NCBI RefSeq assembly: GCF_030812195.1
Contig: NZ_JAUSSF010000002.1
Location: forward strand, 496,001-560,000
Length of the DNA stretch: 64,000 bases
Origin: Chryseobacterium lathyri
Lineage (GTDB): Bacteria > Bacteroidota > Bacteroidia > Flavobacteriales > Weeksellaceae
Reading direction: 5' to 3'
Below, piece by piece: positions 52,984-61,721 of the stretch (the first letter of the stretch is position 1; each line of letters begins with the position of its first letter). Below the pieces are notes generated by a model. The model saw only the letters and a list, made by a program, of their open reading frames with translations. It was not told the DNA's origin and searched no databases. Position numbers and translations under genes: made by a program.

Positions 52984-53319
52984 CTACTTAGATGACTTTG
53001 CTTTTTTCTTAGCTCTTCTTTCTTCTTTTGTTGTCTCTGCAGGCTTTGTAGCATCTGTTGCGGCCTCTGTATTCACTGTTGCCGTAGCATCAGTTGAAGC
53101 AGGAGTTGCCGCTGCATCTACCGTAGCAGTCGCTGTGGTATTTTGTGTTTGAGTGCTGGTGTCTGTAGTAGTGCTCGGCTGTGTATTCTGCTGTTGAGTC
53201 TGAGTGGTCTGGTTATTAGACGTATCGGCCGGCTTTTGTTGTGTCTGTGTCTGTGCCTGTGCCGATACTGCGATTACGCCGACTAAAGTAAACGCTGCAG
53301 TTAAAACTAACTTTTTCAT
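52984..53319 (-). CDS. Small secreted Thr/Gln/Ala-rich low-complexity protein
   Basis: The 111-residue protein has a signal peptide (about 1-21, ending VSAQ). The mature body is built of QT/TQ repeats then AT-rich stretches (TTATATVDAAATPAS), ending in a basic tail RRAKKKAKSSK. The frame is open to 53358, but the ATG at 53319 starts the signal peptide. No known domain. It looks like an intrinsically disordered periplasmic protein, related in signal peptide and terminator to the neighbour at 52539. The basic tail could bind a polyanion (inference). Confidence 0.62.
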   Translation of the reverse strand: MKKLVLTAAFTLVGVIAVSAQAQTQTQQKPADTSNNQTTQTQQQNTQPSTTTDTSTQTQNTTATATVDAAATPASTDATATVNTEAATDATKPAETTKEERRAKKKAKSSK

Positions 53320-53432
53320 AATGTAATATTTTAAATGGTTGTTTAACTTAAACGACACTCTTTTTACTAAATTATGTGTAATTATCTTATTTAACGTACT
53401 TTATAATTATTTAAGATTTTTTAAATGAAGGC

Positions 53433-53921
53433 TTATTTTGGAATATTCTTCATCATTCTCTCCACGAATTCAAATGCAGCGGGGCATATAACGGTGTTTT
53501 TCAGCATTAAACTGTTGATCTGGTAGATCTTTTTACGGTCTGTATGCGGATATTCGCGGCAGGCCTTAGGCCTTACTTCATAGATGGAGCAGGTATTGTC
53601 ATTATTTAGAAAAAAGCATGGAAGGCTCTGAAGTACCTTGTCATTATCTTCATCCACTCTTAAAAACCTGGCTTCAAAATCAGCCTGTTTCATTCGCAGA
53701 TGTTTTGAAATACGCTCAATATCTTTTTCGGTATATAAAGGTCCTGTTGTTTTACAGCAATTGGCACACTGCAGGCAATCAACTTCTTCAAAAACTTCCT
53801 CATGGGTCTCCTGAACGATATAATCGAGGTTTTTGGGCGGTTTCTTTTTCAATCCGTCTAGAAATTTCTTATGTTCTTTCTGCTTTTGTAAAGCCTGCTT
53901 TTTGTAAAGGTCTAAATTCAT
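53433..53921 (-). CDS. YkgJ-family cysteine-cluster protein
   Basis: The 162-residue protein has eight cysteines in the YkgJ/CxxCxxCC pattern: CLQCANCC (Cys49, 52, 55, 56), then PCFF (102), TCSIY (111), KACREYP (121) and VICPAAF (146). The family is proposed to bind zinc or an Fe-S cluster and has no proven function. An N-terminal basic helix (about 1-30) precedes the domain. It starts 4 bp after the upstream Kir-type potassium channel gene on the minus strand, so the two form an operon, a combination I do not recall as described. Confidence 0.88.
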   Translation of the reverse strand: MNLDLYKKQALQKQKEHKKFLDGLKKKPPKNLDYIVQETHEEVFEEVDCLQCANCCKTTGPLYTEKDIERISKHLRMKQADFEARFLRVDEDNDKVLQSLPCFFLNNDNTCSIYEVRPKACREYPHTDRKKIYQINSLMLKNTVICPAAFEFVERMMKNIPK

Positions 53922-53925
53922 TTAT

Positions 53926-54891
53926 TTATATCTCCTGCAAAGAAGGGAGATCTGCTTTTTGATATTCATTAATTTTATCCAGGTCTAATATGGTTGTCTG
54001 ATCATTATTATCCGGATAATACATTGGAGCAAACTTAGCCCCGTAAACAATTTCCGCCGATACATAGGAAGACCTCTGAACTACCGTATTGGAAAAGACT
54101 TCATCAAATGCCCGGACCTGAACGATGATTTCAATATCCGTATTTTTAAAATCATCTTCGGAAAAGCCATAAAACGGTGAATCTTCCTTTATTTCATGAA
54201 CTACCGTCCAGTTCAGCGCCAGGGTGTTGATCTTACTCAGATGAGTTTTTAAAGAATAAAAATTACTTTTTGGAACCCCATTCTCGATCACTTCAATAGC
54301 CGTTGAAACAATAACATCCGCATCCGTCAAAGCATTGTTTTTATAAGGAGCCAGCCTGAACATTAAAGCTCTTGATTCCTTAAACGGGGCAATAACTGCT
54401 ATATCTGAAAACCGAAGGTAAGCTCTGGGTCTTGAAAATCTTCCGTAAAAAAGTCCGGTTGCAATGGCAAAGGTAAGCAATCCCAGAAACGCCTCAAAGG
54501 TAGCCACCAAGCTCGCCATGAAGCCTACAGGTGCAATTCTTCCGTAGCCTACTGTGGTAAAGGTTTGCGAGCTGAAGAAAAACACATCAATGAACTCGTT
54601 CATAGGATCACTTTTATCAATTCCGGTAAGATGTTCTACTCCAATGAGATAGTAAACCAGTGCAAATACCAGATTAATCAGGATATAAGCAACCACCAGG
54701 TAAGATAAGAAGCGGAAAGTAGACAGGTTCAGCATGGTGTGGTACCAGCTCAGCCTATTAAATACATTCACGCCTCTTCGCTTTACATTCGGAAGCCCAT
54801 CCTTATTAATGAACCTCCCGGATGCATTGCTGCCAAAACCGCTGTTTTCGGTTTTTTTCTGACGGATCTTCTGTCTGAAACCTCTTGCCAT
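53926..54891 (-). CDS. Inward-rectifier potassium channel (KirBac-like)
   Basis: The 321-residue protein has two membrane helices (about 62-84 and 123-145) flanking a pore loop with the K+ selectivity filter TTVGYG (TVGYG at 113-117). A beta-rich cytoplasmic Kir domain follows (from about 155, with FKESRALMFRLAPYKNNALTDADV and FYSLKTHLSKINTLALNWTVVHEI). This is the Kir architecture of KirBac channels. The N-terminus is longer and more basic than usual. It shares an operon with the YkgJ-like protein, and a TATCTTTG element lies 73 nt upstream. Gating ligand unknown. Confidence 0.93.
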   Translation of the reverse strand: MARGFRQKIRQKKTENSGFGSNASGRFINKDGLPNVKRRGVNVFNRLSWYHTMLNLSTFRFLSYLVVAYILINLVFALVYYLIGVEHLTGIDKSDPMNEFIDVFFFSSQTFTTVGYGRIAPVGFMASLVATFEAFLGLLTFAIATGLFYGRFSRPRAYLRFSDIAVIAPFKESRALMFRLAPYKNNALTDADVIVSTAIEVIENGVPKSNFYSLKTHLSKINTLALNWTVVHEIKEDSPFYGFSEDDFKNTDIEIIVQVRAFDEVFSNTVVQRSSYVSAEIVYGAKFAPMYYPDNNDQTTILDLDKINEYQKADLPSLQEI

Positions 54892-54964
54892 TGTTATGAT
54901 ATTTATTTATTCGCTAAATGTAAATACACTAATTTGTTTTTATCAATTTTGCCTTTTTACGATG

Positions 54965-54972
54965 CAAAGATA
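54965..54972 (-). promoter_or_regulatory. Promoter -7 element of the kir-ykgJ operon
   Basis: TATCTTTG on the minus strand lies 73 nt before the ATG, leaving an untranslated leader of about 65-70 nt. No exact -33 TTG at the usual distance. Confidence 0.4.
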
Positions 54973-55007
54973 AATTATTGTTTTCATGAAATTTATCAAG
55001 CTGCCAA

Positions 55008-55040
55008 TTGAATTTTTAATTTGATTTTGCAGTACATTTG
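55008..55040 (+). promoter_or_regulatory. Promoter of the truncated haemoglobin gene, very close to the start codon
   Basis: TTG at 55008-55010 and TACATTTG at 55033-55040 are separated by 22 nt. Only 4 nt lie between the -7 element and the ATG at 55045, so a leaderless or near-leaderless mRNA is predicted. Confidence 0.5.
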
Positions 55041-55044
55041 AAGC

Positions 55045-55425
55045 ATGAAAAAATTGGAATCAAGAGAGGATATTGAGCATCTTGTTAATTCATTTTACAC
55101 GAAAGTCGTTAAAGATGAGACGATTGGCTTTTTCTTTAATGATGTGGCCAAAGTAAACTGGGACAAGCATCTTCCGAAAATGTATTCGTTCTGGGAGTCT
55201 ATTCTTTTTGGACAGATGAGCTATAAAGGAAATCCTATGGGTGTTCATTTTCCTATCAATGAAATTCAGGCTATGGAACAGAAACACTTTGACCAGTGGT
55301 TAAAGCTTTGGAGAGAAACCATTGAGGAAAATTTTGCCGGAGAAAATGCTGATACAGCCATTTATAAATCCGAAAACATTGCCAGGCTGATGGCTTTTAA
55401 AATGGAGCTGGCAAGGAGGCTGTGA
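55045..55425 (+). CDS. Group III truncated haemoglobin
   Basis: The 126-residue protein is a 2/2-fold globin. Tyr18 (SFYTKV) is in the B10 region, FWESILFGQMSY is in the E region, and the proximal His81 is in MEQKHFDQWLKLW (F8). The C-terminus has the group III ending (AFKMELARRL). Group III trHbs bind O2, NO or CO, and roles in redox sensing or detoxification are proposed. It is a single gene divergent from the kir operon. Length and key residues are intact. Confidence 0.92.
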   Translation: MKKLESREDIEHLVNSFYTKVVKDETIGFFFNDVAKVNWDKHLPKMYSFWESILFGQMSYKGNPMGVHFPINEIQAMEQKHFDQWLKLWRETIEENFAGENADTAIYKSENIARLMAFKMELARRL

Positions 55426-55454
55426 GACGGATTTGAGAGTTTGATGAGGATTGA

Positions 55455-56525
55455 TTATGGGACAATAACCGTAAAAATGTAGGCTGCAAGATTCACTAAT
55501 AAAACGGTACCGTATAAGACATTGGTTTTTCCACGGCTTAAGGAAAGCATTACAATAAATACGGATAATGACAGCAGAATAATATCTTTTTTGTCAAGAC
55601 CTAAAACCAACGGGATATCATAGACTATACAAACGGTAGACACTGCCGGAATCGTTAAACCAATGCTTGCCAAAGCAGATCCCAATGCCAGGTTTAAGCT
55701 GGACTGTATCTGATTACTTCTTGCAGCACGGATGGCAGCCACCCCTTCAGGAAGAAGTACAACCCCAGCAATAATTACTCCTACCAAAGATTTTGGAGCA
55801 CCGATACTCTGCACCATTCCTTCAATGGTTCCGGAAAGCCCTTTGGCCATCAATACAACAATAATCAGACATACTACCAGAAAACCGAAGCTTATGAATG
55901 TCTTTTTCAACGAGGGAATGTAATGTTCTTCCGGATGCTCATCAGGAACGATAAAATAGCTTCTGTGACGCACGGTCTGAACCATCAGGAAAACTCCATA
56001 GATCACAAGACAGGCAATAGAGATAAAGATAAGTTGCGCTTCGTTATAGAAAGGTCCATTGACACTTGAGGTAAAATTGGGAAGCACAAGGGTAAGAACA
56101 AGAATTGAAACAATGCTTACCAGATAGGTTGTAGCAGAAGTCCTTGCAAAGAACTGTTCATGATATTTTACACCGCCTATAAGGATACAAATCCCCAAAA
56201 TTCCGTTAAGAATGATCATTACGGCAGCAAAAACGGTATCTCTGGCCAGCGTGATCGCCTGATCTCCGCCGGCCACCATCAGTGAAATGATGAGCGCAAC
56301 TTCAATAATAGTGATACAGAGGGCAAGAATAATAGTCCCGAAAGGCTCCCCTACTTTATGAGCCACCACTTCTGCATGATGTACTGCGGATAAAACACTT
56401 CCGGTGAGCAGGATGCCTGCAATAATATCATATAAAATTCCGGTTCCCATTAGTCCAGAGAAGTAATACCCTACAGCCAGGACAGGGAAAATATACGTAT
56501 AATGTAAAAGTTCTTTTAATCTCAT
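55455..56525 (-). CDS. Calcium/proton antiporter of the CaCA superfamily (ChaA/y4hA-like)
   Basis: The 356-residue protein has about eleven membrane helices with the two CaCA alpha-repeats: GEPFGTIILALCITIIEVALI near residues 58-78 and GVVLLPEGVAAIRAARSNQIQSSLNLALGSALASIGLT near 255-292. The conserved acidic residues needed for cation transport are present. It is of ChaA type; Ca2+ or Na+ as substrate cannot be decided from sequence. It is a single gene on the minus strand, 30 bp from the convergent haemoglobin gene without an obvious terminator between them. Confidence 0.9.
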   Translation of the reverse strand: MRLKELLHYTYIFPVLAVGYYFSGLMGTGILYDIIAGILLTGSVLSAVHHAEVVAHKVGEPFGTIILALCITIIEVALIISLMVAGGDQAITLARDTVFAAVMIILNGILGICILIGGVKYHEQFFARTSATTYLVSIVSILVLTLVLPNFTSSVNGPFYNEAQLIFISIACLVIYGVFLMVQTVRHRSYFIVPDEHPEEHYIPSLKKTFISFGFLVVCLIIVVLMAKGLSGTIEGMVQSIGAPKSLVGVIIAGVVLLPEGVAAIRAARSNQIQSSLNLALGSALASIGLTIPAVSTVCIVYDIPLVLGLDKKDIILLSLSVFIVMLSLSRGKTNVLYGTVLLVNLAAYIFTVIVP

Positions 56526-56591
56526 AAAGCGTCTACAAAATACAAAAAATCTATGAAATTTGAAATATCAAAAGAAAATATTAATAATATT

Positions 56592-56930
56592 TTAATGGAT
56601 CCACAGGTTAAAATCCAGAAAATCCGTCAGCATATGAAACAAAAGACCAATGGCCACAATTCTGATATTTCCTTTAAAGAAGAGCAGCAAAAAATACACC
56701 GCAATGGCATAATAGGAGTGTAAAAGGTGAAAACCTATACTATTTCTTGAGGGATCGAAAACAGGACTGGCAAAAATATGGTCCAGATCTACGAGCATGG
56801 TAGCCAGCATAATGAGATAAGCTTTTTTCCAGTTTTTACGAAAAAAAACAAGGGCTATGAAAACCGGAAAAACCAGATGTAAAAAATAGTGTGTGAATGT
56901 TTTAAGGAATGCAATTTCAGATAAAGTCAT
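56592..56930 (-). CDS. DUF6122-family membrane protein
   Basis: The 112-residue protein has about four short hydrophobic segments and a set of conserved His and Asp: HYFLHLVFP (two His), MLVDLDHIFASPVFDPSRNSIGFHLLHSY, and FHMLTDFLDFNLWIH at the end. This is the DUF6122 pattern as I know it. Members look like small metal-dependent membrane hydrolases (YbcI/DUF457-like), but that is inference. It starts 34 bp after the 413-residue gene upstream on the same strand, so it may belong to the same operon. Confidence 0.8.
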   Translation of the reverse strand: MTLSEIAFLKTFTHYFLHLVFPVFIALVFFRKNWKKAYLIMLATMLVDLDHIFASPVFDPSRNSIGFHLLHSYYAIAVYFLLLFFKGNIRIVAIGLLFHMLTDFLDFNLWIH

Positions 56931-56964
56931 TAATACTCAGTCAGTTTTTTAGGATTATGGAATC

Positions 56965-58206
56965 TTACCATCTTAAAATCAATGGCAGTTCTCCTTTCTT
57001 CGCTTTTATTTTCACCCAATAGTCTTGTGCTTTATTCCCGTAAAATATAAACTCTATATCGGAAAGCAGCTTTTTCTCTGCCGGTGATAAAATACTTAAT
57101 GAAGAGATCAGCAGCGGGCTGTTTCTGATGAAGATATAGTTTTCTTTGATCTTTGGGGATAATACAATCGGTTTTCTGGTAGATTTTATGATAAATCCGC
57201 TATTATTTCTCTCTATATTATTCGGCTGAAAAGGAATTGCTGTGAATTGATTCTGGGCATTGATCCATTTCTTATGCTGAAAATATTCCCACGTCCTTCC
57301 AGTAGCTGCACTCTGAAGATCAATTACATAGTTGGGCTGAATAATTTTCTGAAAGGTTTTTTTCTCAATCTCATTAAAATTATCATCATAACCGTAGCTG
57401 ATGATCGTGTCATTCACCTGTTCAAGATTTGCGGTCGCTTTTAAATACCCGATCTGAGCTGAGTCTGCAAGTTTTTCATCAAAAAAACGGGCGTATTTTT
57501 TCACATTACGGGCATCCAGCTCAACCTCTAAAAATCGGTTTTTCTTCTGAATATCAGCTACAATGGAAGCTAGAGATCCTGTTTCTGACGTATTTTTTAT
57601 TTCAATTTCATCTGCTTTCAACTCAATTGAAAAATTCTGAATTTTCTGTCCGGAAATGAAAGAGATACTTCCTAAAGAATTATCGATAAACTCATCTGCA
57701 GTCAGCATGTTTTTTCCGGGAGACTGAAAAAGGAGTTTATTAATAATATGATCAAAAGCCTGATAAGAAGTTCCTATAATCCCGTTTCCACCTTCTATTT
57801 TGACGAAAATCTGATCTTTCCGGAATATGTTTTTTCCTTTGCTTGCAAACTGACAACTCTTTAAATAAGCTGAGAATTGTTGCGGGTCTTTTAGTTCAAC
57901 CACGCAGTACCATTCTGAAAATTTAGTGTCTTTGAGGTGGAATATCTGTAAAAAATCCGGAGTTTTGATTCCTGAATCTTTTAATGAAATCGTTTTTTTA
58001 TCTTTTGCTTTATTTTCTGTCCATTTTGAGGGATGGGCAATGAAGCTTAAAATATATTGTCCCGTTAATTTTTTCACATCGATCAAAACAACGGCATCTG
58101 CATTTTCAGGAACAAACTTTAATGCTTTGTTTTTATAGAAAAATACAAAATAGAACGCAGCTGCGAGCAGAAGGGTTAACGGGACAATAATTTTTTTCTT
58201 GTTCAT
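56965..58206 (-). CDS. Membrane-anchored protein of unknown function, third gene of an envelope cluster
   Basis: The 413-residue protein has one N-terminal membrane helix (about 6-24) and a large extracytoplasmic part that begins FVPENADAVVLIDVKKL. This start (P-x-x-A-D-A-x-hydrophobic-D/E-x-K-x-L) closely resembles that of the adjacent 674-residue protein (LPSDAIFYMEINGKQL) and is the kind of opening seen in DUF3352/DUF4836 proteins. The two may therefore share a fold. No catalytic motif is seen. It begins directly after the stop of the 674-residue gene. Confidence 0.65.
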   Translation of the reverse strand: MNKKKIIVPLTLLLAAAFYFVFFYKNKALKFVPENADAVVLIDVKKLTGQYILSFIAHPSKWTENKAKDKKTISLKDSGIKTPDFLQIFHLKDTKFSEWYCVVELKDPQQFSAYLKSCQFASKGKNIFRKDQIFVKIEGGNGIIGTSYQAFDHIINKLLFQSPGKNMLTADEFIDNSLGSISFISGQKIQNFSIELKADEIEIKNTSETGSLASIVADIQKKNRFLEVELDARNVKKYARFFDEKLADSAQIGYLKATANLEQVNDTIISYGYDDNFNEIEKKTFQKIIQPNYVIDLQSAATGRTWEYFQHKKWINAQNQFTAIPFQPNNIERNNSGFIIKSTRKPIVLSPKIKENYIFIRNSPLLISSLSILSPAEKKLLSDIEFIFYGNKAQDYWVKIKAKKGELPLILRW

Positions 58207-60231
58207 TTACAGTATTTGAGTCTTCTTTTCCTCTTCATTAATTTTATAAATCTCATCAAACAGGTCAAAGAAATACATTAAGCTGTTTTCAGAAGAATTT
58301 TTAATGTTGTAGTCTATTTCTGTTTCTACGCTTTCTCCTTTCACCTCTGTTTTATAATACATTTCACCCACATTTTTTCTGATAAAATCCAGAGATTTTC
58401 TTTCGGAAGGTGTTTTAAATTCTTTTTCCAAACCGATTAAAAGCTTCTGAATATCCAGCCTTCCGGATAATGGATATTTAGATGAATCTTTCGCCCATTG
58501 TTTAGAAACATCAGACTGACTTTGAGGGTTGATATTGTCTGTAGAACTAGTCAGGTAAACAACACCGTCTTTTACTGTCATATACAGCTGATCCATATAT
58601 CCACCCCCTTTTTCATCCTTAAATGAATAAAAGTTTCCGGTTTTTGAGAATTTCTTAGACAAATGCTTGTTAGTAGCCATTACATTGAAAACACGGTTCC
58701 AATAGCCTTCATTTTCTGTTGCAAAAGCAAACGTGAAATTAGGAACAGCTACATCTTTGGTTTTCTTTACTTCTTTTTCGTTGTAGTCATCATCATATTC
58801 GTAGTCTGTGTAATCTACCTTTTTGGATTTTAATTCATTCAGAACAAATATCCCGTTTCCTGGAGCTATTTTGGTGATGGCTTCTTCATCCAGAACAATT
58901 TTCATGGTCTCCATTATCAGTTCCATTTCTTTTTTATATTCACTATCTCCCGTCTCCTTAAGAAGGTCGTACATCAAATCGAAAGTTTTAGCTCCGTTGA
59001 CATTCATTACATAGTAACCAATACTTTTTTCGTTGATCAGCGCTGCCAATTTCTTGTTTTTCTTACCTTTATAAACGGATGAAATGGTCTTCTGGATTTC
59101 CGGATTCTTATGCTGATAGTTGTTGACCAGCTTTACTTTATCCTTATCAAAATATAAATTGTAGTATGAACTTGATTCGTATGCATTTTTTAAAAACTGT
59201 CCAAATTCAAAACGCTTCATCATTTTTCCATAGATGCCATCATTGACCATTTTCCCGTAATCCGTATAAACATAAGCATCTGAATCAGGATCTCTGAAGG
59301 TGAGCATGGCTTTCGGAACCTCAATTTCTAAATTTGAGCTGAAGTATTGGTCAAAACGGTCTTCTGCAAGTTTTTTCACTATTTTGAAATTTTCAATACG
59401 TACAGAATCCAGTTCTTTCTGGTATGCTGTATCTGCTTCAGTCTCTGTATATTCCTCCTCTTTTGGGTACACTTCTTCACCTTCAGAATGCTGGGTATCT
59501 ACATTTTCCTTCGGATATTTGTGATTCTTTTCCAGATACTTGATATCTTTCTGAATTCTGGTAATTTCCTTGTTGCTTTCCCTGATGTTATCCTTTAAAT
59601 ATTTGATTTGTTCCTTCAGGCTTATTATTTCTTCCTTATAGTCGAAAGGTATTTCAGGTTCTATGGCATAAGCGCTGTCCGCAGTAGCAACAGCAACACT
59701 GTCAGCAACAGTTGCCACACTGTCTATAACAACTTCCGACCAGGTGTCTTTATAGGGCTTGGTATAGTTTACCATACTCAGAACAGCACGGTCATTATTC
59801 CACGCAACAAAGATATTATCATCTATATCCACATAAGAATAATCCTTTTTCTTTGAAACTTCCAATCCTTTTTTCTTGGTAGCATTGATGAATTCCTGGA
59901 ACTTTTCTTTATTATCTACAATAAAATGAGTCGTATAGGTCTGTATCGAGTCATTAAAACTCGCATAATGATATTGGGTAGCATCATATTTAATTCCCGT
60001 TTTGGAATAATCATTCCACGAAGATTTTTCTTTACTTTTCTTGTTCTTGCTTAATTCATGCAATAAAGGATTCAGCTTTTGCCAGTTGATTTTTTGGTTC
60101 AGCTGTTTCCCGTTGATCTCCATATAAAATATAGCATCGCTGGGAAGTTTCATGCTTTTCTGTGCAAAAACAAGCATAAAACCAAAAAGTATGAAAGTAA
60201 TTATCTGTGTTTTTAATAATAGAGATTTCAT
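58207..60231 (-). CDS. Exported DUF4836-like protein with coiled coil, function unknown
   Basis: The 674-residue protein has a signal peptide (about 1-24, ending VFAQ), then LPSDAIFYMEINGKQL and a domain with ATQYHYASFNDS and SYVDIDDNIFVAWN. Next are an Ala/Val/Asp stretch (170-190), a coiled coil (about 197-236, heptads of Ile/Leu/Lys), an acidic linker (240-275) and a long C-terminal region containing GKMVNDGIYGKMMKRFEF, a DYTDYEYDDDYNE charged loop and SLDFIRKNVGEMYYKTEV. It resembles DUF4836 but I cannot confirm that. It is 15 bp after the lipoprotein gene upstream and abuts the 413-residue gene. Confidence 0.68.
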   Translation of the reverse strand: MKSLLLKTQIITFILFGFMLVFAQKSMKLPSDAIFYMEINGKQLNQKINWQKLNPLLHELSKNKKSKEKSSWNDYSKTGIKYDATQYHYASFNDSIQTYTTHFIVDNKEKFQEFINATKKKGLEVSKKKDYSYVDIDDNIFVAWNNDRAVLSMVNYTKPYKDTWSEVVIDSVATVADSVAVATADSAYAIEPEIPFDYKEEIISLKEQIKYLKDNIRESNKEITRIQKDIKYLEKNHKYPKENVDTQHSEGEEVYPKEEEYTETEADTAYQKELDSVRIENFKIVKKLAEDRFDQYFSSNLEIEVPKAMLTFRDPDSDAYVYTDYGKMVNDGIYGKMMKRFEFGQFLKNAYESSSYYNLYFDKDKVKLVNNYQHKNPEIQKTISSVYKGKKNKKLAALINEKSIGYYVMNVNGAKTFDLMYDLLKETGDSEYKKEMELIMETMKIVLDEEAITKIAPGNGIFVLNELKSKKVDYTDYEYDDDYNEKEVKKTKDVAVPNFTFAFATENEGYWNRVFNVMATNKHLSKKFSKTGNFYSFKDEKGGGYMDQLYMTVKDGVVYLTSSTDNINPQSQSDVSKQWAKDSSKYPLSGRLDIQKLLIGLEKEFKTPSERKSLDFIRKNVGEMYYKTEVKGESVETEIDYNIKNSSENSLMYFFDLFDEIYKINEEEKKTQIL

Positions 60232-60246
60232 GGTTGAGTTTTATAT

Positions 60247-60915
60247 TTATTGAAATAATATAGTGTTTTGTAATTGTTTCTTTTGAAAAATAAGGTCTAA
60301 AATATCCGCTTCCAGTTTTACTGCTTTTTTATTCGGAGCCAATAGATACGTGCTGTTGGTCTGAGATTTTACGGTATTTTCAAACTGCATTACAGAGGTA
60401 TATCTGGCATTATTGAAGATCTCCTTATCTGCCTTCCCCATTTTGTCGTAATCCGCTTTGAAGGTATTGACTTTATTTCTGGTCAATAATTTTTTCTGAA
60501 GATTCTGACTGTAAATTTGTGTGGGAACCATTTTTCCAAGGATATTTTTGGCTTTCAGCTGCTCCAGCCCGGCATTGATATTTTCAATCTTTTTAAAATT
60601 ACAGCTCAGTTTGATGATATAATTATCAAAATCCATTGAGGTTTTTACATTACTGATTCCCGGAGTTGCTTTAAAAATTCTGGCCGCTTCATTAATTTTA
60701 TTTTCAATTTCACCCTTTTTAGGAACTTTTTTCCCGTTAATCGTCTCCATTTTAGAAATGGAAGCCAACCTTGTTTTACTTTTACTGGCATTTAGAATAA
60801 TCGTATATTCTCCCGTTCCGTCAGCCTTGACATTCACTTTATCCAAAATATCAAAACAGCTGGTCAGCAATAATAAAGGAAAAAGCAGTAAAAAAAGCTT
60901 CAGAAAATTTTTCAT
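60247..60915 (-). CDS. Lipoprotein of unknown function, first gene of an envelope cluster
   Basis: The 222-residue lipoprotein (LLLTSC, Cys20) has a mature domain starting DKVNVKADGTGEYTIILNAS, a beta-strand pair reminiscent of LppM-type or DUF3153-like lipoproteins. A two-layer fold follows with TPGISNVKTSMDFDNYIIKLSCNF. No enzymatic motif. It heads a tightly packed minus-strand unit with the 674- and 413-residue proteins. A TAGTTTTG element lies 18 nt upstream. A lipoprotein plus two P-x-x-A-D-A-type exported proteins suggests an envelope complex. Confidence 0.7.
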   Translation of the reverse strand: MKNFLKLFLLLFPLLLLTSCFDILDKVNVKADGTGEYTIILNASKSKTRLASISKMETINGKKVPKKGEIENKINEAARIFKATPGISNVKTSMDFDNYIIKLSCNFKKIENINAGLEQLKAKNILGKMVPTQIYSQNLQKKLLTRNKVNTFKADYDKMGKADKEIFNNARYTSVMQFENTVKSQTNSTYLLAPNKKAVKLEADILDLIFQKKQLQNTILFQ

Positions 60916-60933
60916 AATTGAGTTTTAAAAACA

Positions 60934-60941
60934 CAAAACTA
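60934..60941 (-). promoter_or_regulatory. Promoter -7 element of the envelope cluster
   Basis: TAGTTTTG on the minus strand lies 18 nt before the ATG at 60915. No exact -33 TTG. Confidence 0.45.
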
Positions 60942-61001
60942 CTTAATTCCGTTTGAAAATACTTTATGGACTCTGTTATTTCACTGAAAACAGCCATTTT
61001 T

Positions 61002-61721
61002 TCAAATTCTGCCTTTCAGATAATCCTGTCTCACTTCCTCATCCAACTTTTCAATGGCATATCTCAGACAGGTTCTCGGCATTTCCTGATAATGCTTATT
61101 CAGAAAGCTGATGAGCTCTGTTTCATTTTTCTGCCCCATTTCCCTAAGCAGCCATCCGTTGGCTTTATGCATCAGGTCATGGGTATGTTTAAGGTTTTTA
61201 GTCACGAATTCTTTCGTCAGCTCAAAAGATCCTTTTTTCACATAATGCATCGTACCAACCACAGCAATTCTCTTGTGCCACATTTCTTCAGAATCCGAAA
61301 GATTCCTCAAAAGTTCTTCCTTTCCGTTTTCGAAAGCATATCTTCCTAAAATCTTGTAACAGCTTGAATCTACCAGATCCCAATTATTAACATGCGGAAG
61401 ATGATCCAGATAAAACTGTATGATTTCTTCTTTCACGGCCTTATCCTTTGTTTTTTCAAATTTAGAGATGAGTATGAATAGTGCGGTAAGCCTATGTTCG
61501 TGATATTTTGAAGACAGCAAAACACTAAGATCCTGCAGGCTTATCTTTGAATAATATTCTTTAGCAACCGATCTCTGATCCGGAACTTTCACGCCTAAAA
61601 ACAAGTCTCCTTCTCCATATTCTCCTTTTCCTGTTTTGAAGAACTTCGGGAAGAATTCAGCTTTTTCGGGGATGGACAGTACTGCCAGTGCCTCTTCTAT
61701 TTCTTTGATTACTCCTTTCAT
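61002..61721 (-). CDS. DNA alkylation repair protein, AlkD-like HEAT-repeat glycosylase
   Basis: The 239-residue protein is all-alpha with HEAT-like repeats, matching the AlkC/AlkD family that removes alkylated bases such as 3-methyladenine. Visible family residues are VNNWDLVDSSC (catalytic-type Trp/Asp), MWHKRIAVVGT (Arg) and MHKANGWLLREMG (Trp), at the positions of the AlkD active-site set. It overlaps the upstream secreted-protein gene by 4 bp (ATGA), an odd partner. The family is secure; the exact substrate range is not. Confidence 0.9.
   Translation of the reverse strand: MKGVIKEIEEALAVLSIPEKAEFFPKFFKTGKGEYGEGDLFLGVKVPDQRSVAKEYYSKISLQDLSVLLSSKYHEHRLTALFILISKFEKTKDKAVKEEIIQFYLDHLPHVNNWDLVDSSCYKILGRYAFENGKEELLRNLSDSEEMWHKRIAVVGTMHYVKKGSFELTKEFVTKNLKHTHDLMHKANGWLLREMGQKNETELISFLNKHYQEMPRTCLRYAIEKLDEEVRQDYLKGRI

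Noticed and set aside
52984..53319. Possible CRISPR-like or tandem DNA repeat in the QT/AT region
   Set aside because: Spacings are irregular, the frame is coding and a signal peptide precedes it.
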